DNA from: Nocardia panacis
GTDB lineage: Bacteria > Actinomycetota > Actinomycetes > Mycobacteriales > Mycobacteriaceae
Direction: 5' to 3'
Length of the DNA: 64,000 bases
NCBI RefSeq assembly: GCF_003598715.1
Contig: NZ_QZFU01000029.1
Location: 1-64,000 of the forward strand
Part shown: in pieces, positions 15,782 to 36,955 of the stretch
Numbering within the stretch: position 1 is the first letter of the stretch
Layout: each line of letters opens with the position of its first letter
Made by a program: the position numbers and the translations under genes
The notes under the pieces: model-generated
What the model was told of the DNA's origin: nothing
What the model saw: the letters and a program-made list of their open reading frames with translations, nothing else
The model's database searches: none

Positions 15782-18700
15782 ATGGATACCGCCCGCCGGT
15801 CTGCTCGTGGTACCCGTCGTCGCCGGTCGAGCAGTCTCCTGTTCGGCCAGTTGCTCACCGCGGCCGTGGAGGCGATGGCCGAGCGACCCGCCATCCGCTT
15901 CAATCCCACCGGCGCGCCGGAGGATCAGCGCGAGCTGAGCTATCAGGAACTGGACGAGGCATCGTCCAGGGTTGCCCGTGAACTGATCGAACGCGGCGTC
16001 GGCCCCGGCGATGTGGTGGCCATCGGCATCGCGCGTTCGATCGAGTCGGTGCTGGCGGTGTGGTCGATCGCGAAGACCGGCGCGGCCTATGTGCCGGTGG
16101 ATCCGAGCTATCCGGCGGACCGGATCGCGCATATGGTGACCGATTCCGGCGCGGTGCTCGGCCTGACCACCTCGGCGCATCGCGCCGCGCTCGGCAGCGC
16201 GCTGTACTGGATGGAATTGGACGATCCGGTGCAGGCGGCGCGGATCGAGGCGCACCCGGCCCATCCCATTTCCTACACCGACCGGGTGCGTCCGCTCGAC
16301 GAGCGCCATCCGGCCTATGTGATCTACACCTCCGGGTCCACCGGGCGCCCGAAGGGTGTCGTGGTCCCGCATTCCGGTCTGGCGGCGCTGGTCGGTTCGG
16401 AGCGCGAGCGCTACGACGTGACGGCCGACTCGCGCTTCATGCACATCTGCTCCCCGAACTTCGATGTGTCGGTGCTGGAGTTGATGCTGTGCTTCTCCAC
16501 CGGTGCGACGCTGGTGGTCGCGCCCGCGAAGGTGTTCGGCGGTTATGAGCTGGCGGAGTTGCTCGGGCGCGAGCGGGTCACCCACATGATCATCACCCCC
16601 GGCGCGCTGGAGTCGGTGGATCCGACGGGTTTGACCGAACTCGAGGTGGTCGCGGTGATCGGCGACCGCTTCGGTCCGGAACTGGTCGCCCGTTGGGGCG
16701 GCGAGCGGCGCTTCTACAACACCTACGGTCCCACCGAGGCCACGATCGCGGCCACCACGAGTGTGCCGCTGCGGCCGGGCGCCGCGATCGATATCGGTAC
16801 GGCCATCACGGGTATCGGTGCGTTCGTGTTGGATTCGCGGCTGCGTCCGGTGCCCGCGGGTGTGGTGGGCGAGTTGTATCTCGCGGGTGTCGCGCTGGCG
16901 CAGGGCTATTTGAATCGTCCGAGCCTCACCTCGGGTCGATTCGTGGCCAGCCCGTTCGGCGCGGATGCGGGCAACCCGGCGGGCGGGCGGCTCTACCGCA
17001 CCGGTGACCTGGTGCGCCGCAACGAATCCGACGGCACCATCGAGTATCTGGGCCGCTCCGACTTCCAGGTCAAGATCCGCGGTTTCCGCATCGAGCTGGG
17101 CGAGATCGATAACGCGCTGACCAATCACCCGGATATCGACTACGCCGCGACGCTGGGCAAGGCCATGCCTTCGGGTGCGACGGCCCTGGTCTCGTATGTG
17201 CTGCCGCGCGCGGGCGCGACGGTGGATACCGGCGAGCTGGCCGATTTCATCGGGGAATCGCTGCCCGCGTACATGATTCCGGCCGTGATCATGGTCCTGG
17301 ACGAGATTCCGCTGACCCCGGTGGGCAAGCTGGATCGTCCGGCGCTGCCCGAACCCGTCTTCGCCGCCAAGCAGTTCCGCGCGCCGTCCACTCCGGTGGA
17401 GGAGATCGTCGCCGACGTGTTCGCGGCGCTGCTGCTGGTCGGTGTCGAGGACGCGCGGGTCGGCGCGGACGACGATTTCTTCGAGCTGGGCGGTAATTCG
17501 CTGTTGGCCGCGCAGGCGGCCGCGCGCATCGGTTCGGCGCTGGAGGTCCGGGTGCCGGTGCAGTTGCTCTTCGATGCCACCACGGTGGCATCGCTGGCCG
17601 AGCGGGTGGAGCAGCACGCGGGTTCGGCGGCCGGGCAGGCGCTGCGGCCGCAGGTGCGGCCCGAGCGCATCCCGCTGTCCTATGCCCAGCAGCGCATGTG
17701 GTTCCTCAACCGCTTCGATCCGGCCAGCGGTGTCAACAACATTCCGGTGGCCGTGCGGCTGTCGGGCAAGCTGGATCTGCCCGCGCTGCGGGCGGCGGTG
17801 CGCGATCTGGCCGAGCGCCACGAGGTGCTGCGCACCATCTACCCGGATCTCGATGGCGCGGGCTACCAGCAGGTGCTGCCGATCTCCGAGGGCAGGGCGG
17901 TCCCTGAGTTCGTCCTGGAGCAGGTCGAAGAGGCGCGGGTGCCGGAGTTGGTGGCCGACACCGTCCTCGCAGGTTTCGATGTCACGATCGCGCCCCCGGT
18001 GCGGGTGCGGCTGCTCGAACTCGGACCCACCGAACATGTGCTGATCTGCGTGGTGCACCACATCGCGGGCGACGGCTTCTCGATGGGTCCGCTCACCCGC
18101 GACCTGATGGCCTCCTATATGGAGCGCATTCACGGCAATGCGCCGGAGTGGCCGCCGCTGGCGGTGCAGTACGCCGATTACGCGCTGTGGCAGCGCGAGG
18201 TGCTCGGCGCCGAGGACGATGCGGATTCGGTGCTGTCCCAGCAGATCTCGTTCTGGCGTGCGCAATTGGCCGCGCTGCCGGAACAATTGGAGCTGCCCAC
18301 CGATCGGCCGCGTCCCGCTGCGGCCTCCTATCGAGGTGCGACGCATGATTTCCGCATCGACACCAGGGTGCATGCCGCGCTGAACAAGCTGGCGCACCGG
18401 CATAATTCGACGCTGTTCATGGTCGTGCACGCCGCACTGGCGGTGCTGCTGGCCCGGCTGTCGGGCACCCGCGATATCGCCGTCGGCACTCCGGTGGCAG
18501 GCCGCGGCGAAGAGGCGTTGGACGATCTGGTCGGCATGTTCGTCAATACCCTGGTGCTGCGCGAGGATATCGATCCCGGCGTGAGCTTCGACGAGCTGCT
18601 GCGCCGGGTGCGCAAGACCGATATCGACGCCTTCGGTCATGCCGACGTGCCATTCGAGCGCCTGGTGGAGCTGCTGGATCCGGCGCGTTCGGCGGCCCGG

Positions 18701-21700
18701 CATCCGCTGTTCCAGGTGATGCTGACCTTCCAGAATCTGGCTCGCGCCGAGATCGAGCTGCCCGGACTGTCGGTGGCGGGTGTGGAGTTGGCCGTGCCGC
18801 TGGCCAAGTTCGATCTCCAGTTGGCGCTGGTCGAGGATATCGATGTGCACGGCGCGCCGCAGGGCATCGCCGCCGCCTTCACCTATGCCACCGATCTGTT
18901 CGACGAGCCGACGGTGCGCGATTTCGCCGACCGTTTCGGCCGGGTGCTGGCGGCGGTGGCCGCCGATTCCGCCGTGGTCGTCGGCGAGATCGATGTGCTC
19001 GCGCCCGGCGAGCGCGACCTGGTGCTGCACGAGTGGAACAGCGCCGGTGCGCAGATTCCGCCCGTCACCCTGGTCGACCTGCTGGCCACGCAGGCGCGTC
19101 GGCGGCCCGCCGCGGTAGCGGTGCGGGCCGGGGAGACCGAGTTGAGTTTCGCCGAACTGCACAGCAGGGCGAGCCGGGTGGCGCGGGCGCTGATCTCGCA
19201 GGGTGCTGGTCCGGAATCGTTGGTGGCGGTGTCGGTTTCGCGGACGGAGGAGTTGCCGGTCGCGTTGTTGGCGGTGTTGCTCAGTGGTGCGGCGTATTTG
19301 CCGATCGATGCGACGTATCCGGTGCGGCGTTTGGAGTTCATGCTCGCCGATGCCGCCCCCATCTGCCTGCTCACCACGGCGGCGGAGCGGGATGCGGTGC
19401 CTTCGGGCGATATTCCGGTGGTGCTGCTGGAGGAGACGGACGGATTCTCCGACGCACGGGTCACCGATCGGGAGCGGCTCGCCCCGCTGCGCCCGGACAA
19501 TCTTGCCTACGTCATCTACACCTCCGGTTCGACGGGCGTGCCCAAGGGCGTCGGCGTCGCGCACCGCAATGTGGTGGAGCTGTTCGGAAATACCCAGCTG
19601 CTCTTCGAATTCGACGAGACCGATGTGTGGACGCTGTTCCACTCCTTCGCCTTCGATTTCTCGGTGTGGGAGCTGTGGTGCGCGCTGGCCAACGGCGGCA
19701 CCGTGGTGGTGGTCGACTATCTGACCTCCCGTTCGCCGGAGCAGTTGCGCGAGTTGCTGATTCGCGAACAGGTCACGGTGCTCAACCAAACGCCGTCGGC
19801 GTTCTACCAATTGGCCGAGGCGGATCGCGCCGCCTCGGATCAGGGCAAGTTCGCGCTGCGCTACGTGGTCTTCGGCGGTGAGGCGCTGGATCTGCGGCAG
19901 TTGGGTCGCTGGTATGAACGGCACGCCGTGGACGCGCCGTGGCTGGTGAATATGTACGGCATCACCGAGACCACGGTGCATGTGTCGTTCCTGTCGCTGG
20001 ATCAGCAGATGGTCGACAATGCCGCGAGCGTCATCGGTCGCGCGCTGCCGGGTCTGGAGTCCTATGTCCTCGACGCGCGCCTGAATCCGGCTCCGGTCGG
20101 CGTCGCGGGCGAGATTCATGTGGCGGGCGCGCAACTTTCGCGCGGTTATCTGGGCAGGCCGGGGTTGACCGCCACCCGCTTCGTGGCCAATCCGCACGGT
20201 GCGCCGGGTGCGCGGATGTACCGCAGCGGCGATATCGGGCGCTGGGCGGGCGTCGGCGGTCGCGCCAATCTGGAGTACGCGGGTCGCGGCGATCAGCAGG
20301 TGCAGTTGCGCGGTTTCCGGATCGAGCTCGGCGAGGTCGAGTCGGCCCTGCTGCGTTGCGCGGGTGTGGCGCGGGCCGTGGTCACCGTTCGCGCCGACGA
20401 GCAGGCGGGCGACCGTCTCATCGGCTATGTGGTGCCCGAGGCGGGCGCGGTGCTCGACCCGAACGCGCTGCGCGATCAGGTCGGCGAATTCCTGACCGGC
20501 TACATGGTGCCCGACGCGATCGTCGCGTTGGCGGCGCTGCCGTTGACGCCGAACGGCAAACTGGACCGAAAGGCCCTGCCCGCACCGGAATTCGCTTCCG
20601 GGGTGGCCTATCGCGCGCCGGAGACGTCGGTGCAGCGGGCGGTGGCCGAGGTCTACTCCGGGCTGCTCGGCGGCGCGCGGATCGGTCTCGACGACGATTT
20701 CTTCGCCCTCGGCGGCAATTCGCTGCTGGCCACCCGCATCGTGGCGCGCATCAATGAGGCGCTGCAGGCGAATCTGGCGGTGCGCGAGCTGTTCGAGGCC
20801 CCCACGGTGGTCGCGTTGTCGGCGCGCGTGGTGCCGGGATCGGGCGGTGCGGCGCGGGCGCCGCTGGAGCGCGCGATCCGGCCCGAGCGGGTGCCGCTGT
20901 CGCTGGCCCAGCAGCGCATGTGGGTGCTCAACCAATTCGATCCGGCCTCACCGGCCTACAACATCCCGCTGGCCATCCGGTTGACGGGCGCGCTGGATGT
21001 CTCCGCGCTGCGCACGGCCGTCGCCGATGTGGTGGAGCGGCACGAATCGCTGCGCACCCGCTACCCGTCCGACGGTCCCGGCGGGCTGCCGTACCAGGAG
21101 ATCCTGTCGGTGTCGGAGGCGATGCCCGGCGGGCTCGAGGTCGCCACCGAGGCCGATCCGGTAGTCAGGGTCACCACCATGATGGGTGCCGGATTCGATG
21201 TGACCCAGCAGGTTCCGGTGCGCGCACTGCTGCTGGAGGTGTCTCCCGACGAACATCTGCTCGCCATGGTGGTGCACCACATCGGCGGCGACGGCGCCTC
21301 CGTCGCCCCGCTCGCGCGCGATCTGATGACGGCGTATCTGGCTCGCGTCGGCGGCAATTCGCCGCGCTGGTCGCCGCTTCAGGTGCAGTACGCCGATTTC
21401 GCGCTGTGGCAGCGGGCCGTGATCGGCACCGATGACGAGCCGGATTCGATAGCGGCCAAGCAGCTTTCGTACTGGCGCGAGCAATTGGCCGGACTGTCGG
21501 GCGAATTGGAGCTGCCGACGGATCGGCCGCGTCCCGCCGCTCCGTCCATGCGCGGCGCGGTGACCGAGCTGCCGATTCCGGCCGAGGTGCACGAGGCGCT
21601 GATCCGCCTGGCCCGCCAACACAACTCGACGCTGTTCATGGTGGTGCACGCGGCGCTGGCGGTGCTGTTGGCGCGGTTGTCGGGTCGCGCCGATATCGCC

Positions 21701-23098
21701 GTCGGCACACCGATCGCGGGTCGCGGCGAGCGCGCGCTCGACGATCTGGTCGGCATGTTCGTCAATACGCTGGTGCTGCGCACCAGGGTCGAGGGCGCGG
21801 CGAGCTTCAGCGAATTGGTGGACAGGGCGCGCGAGGCGGACCTGAATGCCTTCGCCAATGCCGATATTCCGTTCGAGCGGGTGGTGGAGGTCCTCGCGCC
21901 GGGTCGCGCCACCGCGCACAATCCGCTGTTCGCGGTGGTGCTGTCCTTCCAGAACAATGAGCAGCCCGAGTTGGAGCTGCCCGGACTCACGGTCGCCGGA
22001 CTCGACGCGGGCGCGATCGCGGCCAAGTTCGACCTGCAGGTCAATGTGTTGCCGCAGGTGGCGGCCGATGGTTCGGTGGGGGAGTTGCGCACCGCTTTCA
22101 CCTATGCCACCGATCTTTTCGACGAGGCGACGGTGCAGGCGTTCGGTCGCCGGTTCCTGCGGGTGCTTATGGCGGTGGCCGCCGATCCGCTGGTGCGCGT
22201 CGGCGATATCGATATCCTCGACGCCGCCGAGCGCGAGCGGGTGAGCGGCGCCTCGGCGGTGGATACGGAGGCGGCGTCGAATACCGCGGGCACCGCGCTC
22301 CCACAGGCTTTGGGTGCGGCCGTGGAGGACGACCCGGACGGTCCGGCGCTCGCCTTCGGCGAGGATGCGCTGACCTATCGCGAACTCGACGCCCGCTCTT
22401 CGCAATTGGCGCGGGTGCTGATCGGGCGCGGCTGCGGGCCGGGCGCCGGTGTCGCGGTGCAGTTGGCGCGCGGTGTAGAACAGGCCGTCGCCGTCTGGGC
22501 GGTGCTCAAGGCAGGCGCGGCCGTGGTGCCCTCGGTGGGCGGTGCGCCGGTCGGTCTGGAGCTCAAGGTGGGTCTGACGGAGTCGGGTGCGATGCCGGTC
22601 GGCGAGTTGGATTGGCTGGCGTTGGACGAGGCGGCGGTGCGCGCGGAGATCGATGCGGAATCCCCGCGTCCGGTCACCTACGCCCATCGCACCCGCGCGC
22701 TGCGCGGTGCCGATCCGGCCTTCGTCGGTGCGGTGACGCTCAGCTACGACGGGTTGGCCGCGGCGGCGGACAGGTTCCGCGCCCGCACCGGGCTGACCTT
22801 CGAATCGCGCACCTACCGGCTCGGTTCGGCGGATTCGGTCGCCTGCGTCGTCGAATTGGTGGTGGCAGGCGCGAATGGCGCGGCGGCGGTGCTGGTGACA
22901 GATCCCACACGCGAGCTGACGGCGGCGCTCGTCGACGAATGGGTCAGTCATCTGGTCATCGACGCGGCGGCTCTGGCCGAGGTGGATCTGGCGGCGCTGG
23001 CGGATTTGCAGGCGATCGTGCTCGATGGTCCCGAGGTGGCCTCCGTCGAAACGGGCGTGCCGGTCACCGTGCTCACCGATCTGCTCGGCGGAGAATAA
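15782..23098 (+). CDS. Non-ribosomal peptide synthetase 1: A-T-C-A(Thr)-T-C-[A*]
   Basis: 2438 residues. It begins directly with an A domain (YTSGSTGRPKG near residue 182, A10 GKLDRPALP near 516), so there is no starter C domain. T1 has LGGNSLL (Ser near 573). C1 has an intact HHIAGDG (near 759). A2 (TSGSTG near 1246) reads selectivity residues D-F-W-N-V-G-M-V-H, one change from the classic threonine code. T2 Ser is near 1646. C2 has HHIGGDG (near 1831). From about 2155 an A-domain N-terminal half continues, but the A3 loop is gone and the protein ends before A5, with no carrier domain. The A1 code (D-V-L-I-A-I-T-I-A by my alignment) is not one I know. C2 probably passes Thr onto the first carrier of NRPS2. 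Confidence 0.93.
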   Translation: MDTARRSARGTRRRRSSSLLFGQLLTAAVEAMAERPAIRFNPTGAPEDQRELSYQELDEASSRVARELIERGVGPGDVVAIGIARSIESVLAVWSIAKTGAAYVPVDPSYPADRIAHMVTDSGAVLGLTTSAHRAALGSALYWMELDDPVQAARIEAHPAHPISYTDRVRPLDERHPAYVIYTSGSTGRPKGVVVPHSGLAALVGSERERYDVTADSRFMHICSPNFDVSVLELMLCFSTGATLVVAPAKVFGGYELAELLGRERVTHMIITPGALESVDPTGLTELEVVAVIGDRFGPELVARWGGERRFYNTYGPTEATIAATTSVPLRPGAAIDIGTAITGIGAFVLDSRLRPVPAGVVGELYLAGVALAQGYLNRPSLTSGRFVASPFGADAGNPAGGRLYRTGDLVRRNESDGTIEYLGRSDFQVKIRGFRIELGEIDNALTNHPDIDYAATLGKAMPSGATALVSYVLPRAGATVDTGELADFIGESLPAYMIPAVIMVLDEIPLTPVGKLDRPALPEPVFAAKQFRAPSTPVEEIVADVFAALLLVGVEDARVGADDDFFELGGNSLLAAQAAARIGSALEVRVPVQLLFDATTVASLAERVEQHAGSAAGQALRPQVRPERIPLSYAQQRMWFLNRFDPASGVNNIPVAVRLSGKLDLPALRAAVRDLAERHEVLRTIYPDLDGAGYQQVLPISEGRAVPEFVLEQVEEARVPELVADTVLAGFDVTIAPPVRVRLLELGPTEHVLICVVHHIAGDGFSMGPLTRDLMASYMERIHGNAPEWPPLAVQYADYALWQREVLGAEDDADSVLSQQISFWRAQLAALPEQLELPTDRPRPAAASYRGATHDFRIDTRVHAALNKLAHRHNSTLFMVVHAALAVLLARLSGTRDIAVGTPVAGRGEEALDDLVGMFVNTLVLREDIDPGVSFDELLRRVRKTDIDAFGHADVPFERLVELLDPARSAARHPLFQVMLTFQNLARAEIELPGLSVAGVELAVPLAKFDLQLALVEDIDVHGAPQGIAAAFTYATDLFDEPTVRDFADRFGRVLAAVAADSAVVVGEIDVLAPGERDLVLHEWNSAGAQIPPVTLVDLLATQARRRPAAVAVRAGETELSFAELHSRASRVARALISQGAGPESLVAVSVSRTEELPVALLAVLLSGAAYLPIDATYPVRRLEFMLADAAPICLLTTAAERDAVPSGDIPVVLLEETDGFSDARVTDRERLAPLRPDNLAYVIYTSGSTGVPKGVGVAHRNVVELFGNTQLLFEFDETDVWTLFHSFAFDFSVWELWCALANGGTVVVVDYLTSRSPEQLRELLIREQVTVLNQTPSAFYQLAEADRAASDQGKFALRYVVFGGEALDLRQLGRWYERHAVDAPWLVNMYGITETTVHVSFLSLDQQMVDNAASVIGRALPGLESYVLDARLNPAPVGVAGEIHVAGAQLSRGYLGRPGLTATRFVANPHGAPGARMYRSGDIGRWAGVGGRANLEYAGRGDQQVQLRGFRIELGEVESALLRCAGVARAVVTVRADEQAGDRLIGYVVPEAGAVLDPNALRDQVGEFLTGYMVPDAIVALAALPLTPNGKLDRKALPAPEFASGVAYRAPETSVQRAVAEVYSGLLGGARIGLDDDFFALGGNSLLATRIVARINEALQANLAVRELFEAPTVVALSARVVPGSGGAARAPLERAIRPERVPLSLAQQRMWVLNQFDPASPAYNIPLAIRLTGALDVSALRTAVADVVERHESLRTRYPSDGPGGLPYQEILSVSEAMPGGLEVATEADPVVRVTTMMGAGFDVTQQVPVRALLLEVSPDEHLLAMVVHHIGGDGASVAPLARDLMTAYLARVGGNSPRWSPLQVQYADFALWQRAVIGTDDEPDSIAAKQLSYWREQLAGLSGELELPTDRPRPAAPSMRGAVTELPIPAEVHEALIRLARQHNSTLFMVVHAALAVLLARLSGRADIAVGTPIAGRGERALDDLVGMFVNTLVLRTRVEGAASFSELVDRAREADLNAFANADIPFERVVEVLAPGRATAHNPLFAVVLSFQNNEQPELELPGLTVAGLDAGAIAAKFDLQVNVLPQVAADGSVGELRTAFTYATDLFDEATVQAFGRRFLRVLMAVAADPLVRVGDIDILDAAERERVSGASAVDTEAASNTAGTALPQALGAAVEDDPDGPALAFGEDALTYRELDARSSQLARVLIGRGCGPGAGVAVQLARGVEQAVAVWAVLKAGAAVVPSVGGAPVGLELKVGLTESGAMPVGELDWLALDEAAVRAEIDAESPRPVTYAHRTRALRGADPAFVGAVTLSYDGLAAAADRFRARTGLTFESRTYRLGSADSVACVVELVVAGANGAAAVLVTDPTRELTAALVDEWVSHLVIDAAALAEVDLAALADLQAIVLDGPEVASVETGVPVTVLTDLLGGE
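19197..19350 (+). repeat. 154-bp block identical to 33047-33200
   Basis: Inside A2 of NRPS1, between core motifs A1 and A2. The bases are identical to a block in the last A domain of NRPS2. Third codon positions are unusually rich in T and G (ggt, ttg, tcg, gcg, tat) against C/G-ending codons on both sides. See the findings. Confidence 0.95.
22250..23095 (+). other. Vestigial adenylation domain at the NRPS1 C terminus
   Basis: About 280 residues resembling the first half of an A domain: ALTYRELDARSSQLARVLIG, AVAVWAVLKAGAAVVPS, and RALRGADPAFVGAVTLSYDG where the P-loop YTSGSTGxPKG should be. There is no GEA block, no YGPTE, no A7-A10 and no T domain. It cannot bind ATP in the normal way. It may be a relic of a split module, or a docking part for NRPS2. 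Confidence 0.8.
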
Positions 23099-23301
23099 TT
23101 GGTTGCCTGCCGGGCACGGCGATGTGCCCGGCATGTGATGAGCGCCATACCCAGTTGGTTTGCCGCATCAAGTCCGCCCCTGGAAATGTGGGCGGAAGGT
23201 GTGGGTTCTACAGGCAGGATGAGTAAAACTTTCATGGTTCGCTATGGCGGGGGCCGAGGACCGGCCGGGACATATGGTGGCGCGCTGCAGGGGCAGAGTC
23301 G

Positions 23302-35490
<12,189 letters not shown>

Positions 35491-35595
35491 GATCCGCAGG
35501 GCCGAATTCGGCCCCGCAGTGCATAATCGCCACGACATTTGTTGGGGCGTGCCGCTCACACGCCACGCCGTAACGATGGACAGATGACCAGCCGA

Positions 35596-35616
35596 GGATC
35601 CGGGCGAATCGGATCC
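35596..35616. promoter_or_regulatory. Inverted repeat between NRPS2 and NRPS3
   Basis: GGATCCG (35596-35602) and CGGATCC (35610-35616) flank a 7-base spacer in the 217-bp gap. It could be an operator for NRPS3 or a weak terminator of NRPS2. There is no T tract. Confidence 0.45.
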
Positions 35617-35707
35617 GAGGCGAAGCGTGCGACAGAGGCAGGGTGATCGGCTCCATGGTGCGGGTGGTCGAGCAGAGGTGCGAGCGGATCAGGGGTGTGG
35701 TGCACGC

Positions 35708-36955
35708 ATGACCCGCTCGGCACGGATCCGGCCCGCACGCACCCGCAAGTCGCGCGTCACCACGCTGCCGCAGCTCATGGCCACGGCGGTGGAGGCCAAT
35801 CCCACCGGGGCCGCGCTGATCCTCGCGGCGGCGACAAGCACCTGCGAGCGGCTGAGCTATGAGGAACTCGACGAACGCTCGACCCGTTTGGCGCGCCTGC
35901 TCATCGACCGGGGCATAGGCCCGGAATGCCTGGTCGCGGTGGGTATTTCGCGTTCGATCGACTCGGTGGTCGCGGTGTGGGCGGTGGCCAAGAGCGGCGC
36001 GGCCTTCGTTCCCGTGGATCCGGCCGATCCGAAGGCCGCGTACCTGGTAGCCGACTCCGGGGCGCTGCTCGGACTCACCGTGGCCGCCGAACAGGCCGCG
36101 CTGCCGGAGGCCATCGACTGGTTGAGGATCGACTCCATCGACACCGCAACGGAATTGGCGCGCTACTCGAGCGAGCCGATCGGCTACGCCGATCGGCTGC
36201 ACCCGCTGCGCGCCGAACATCCCGCGTATGTGGTCTACCCCGGCGGCACGCACCGCGAAGGTGTGGTCGTCACCCAGGCCGGGCTGGCAGGTCTCTGTGC
36301 CGAACTGCACGAGCGTTTCCGGGTGGGCTTCGACTCGCGCACCCTGCATCTCGCCGCGCCGTCCTCCGACGACTCGATCATGGAACTGCTACTGGCACTT
36401 GGCGGTGCGGCAGCCATGGTCGTGGTGGCGTCCGATGTCGTCGGTGGCGCCGCACTCGGCGGACTGCTGCGTCGCGAAGGCGTGACGCACGCGTTCATGA
36501 ACCCTGCCGCGCTGACCTCGGTTGATCCGGCCGGATTGGACGAGTTGCGAGTGGTGGTCGCGGGCGGCGCGATATGTCCGCCGGAGTTGTCGCGGCGCTG
36601 GGCGCGACCCGGCAGGGAGTTCTACCACGGCTACGGTCCGACCGAGGCCACCACCATCACCAATATCGGTGCGCCACCGTCGCCCGACGGACCGGCGACC
36701 ATCGGCGGGCCGATTCGGGGTGTCACCGAATACGTATTGGACGAGCGGCTTTCGCGGGTGCCGACCGGTGCGGACGGTGAGCTGTACATCGCAGGCGCGC
36801 AACAGGCGCGCGGCTACCACGACCGCCCCGGTGCGACGGCCGAACGGTTCGTGGCCAATCCGTTCGAACCTGGTTCGCGTCTGTATCGCACCGGCGATCT
36901 GGTGCGCCGGGCAGCCGGGAATGAGTTGGAATTCCCGGGGCGCAACGACTTCCAG
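35708..36955 (+). other. P-loop-less A domain 1 of NRPS3
   Basis: Aligned to A1 of NRPS2, YTSGSTGLPKG is replaced by YPGGTHREG (around 36233-36260), losing two residues and the GSTG turn. A4-A7 remain (YGPTEATTITNI, RTGDLVR). After NDFQ (near 36956) the protein jumps directly to the linker before the next A domain, so A8-A10, T and C are missing in frame. Confidence 0.85.

Noticed and set aside
15602..20935. Very long antisense open frame (1777 codons) opposite NRPS1
   Set aside because: Produced by the high-GC codon bias of the plus-strand gene; composition is Arg/His/Gln-rich with no domain.
35627..35707. Upstream extension of NRPS3 to 35627
   Set aside because: The 27 extra residues have no counterpart in NRPS2, and the ATG at 35708 aligns exactly with the NRPS2 start.
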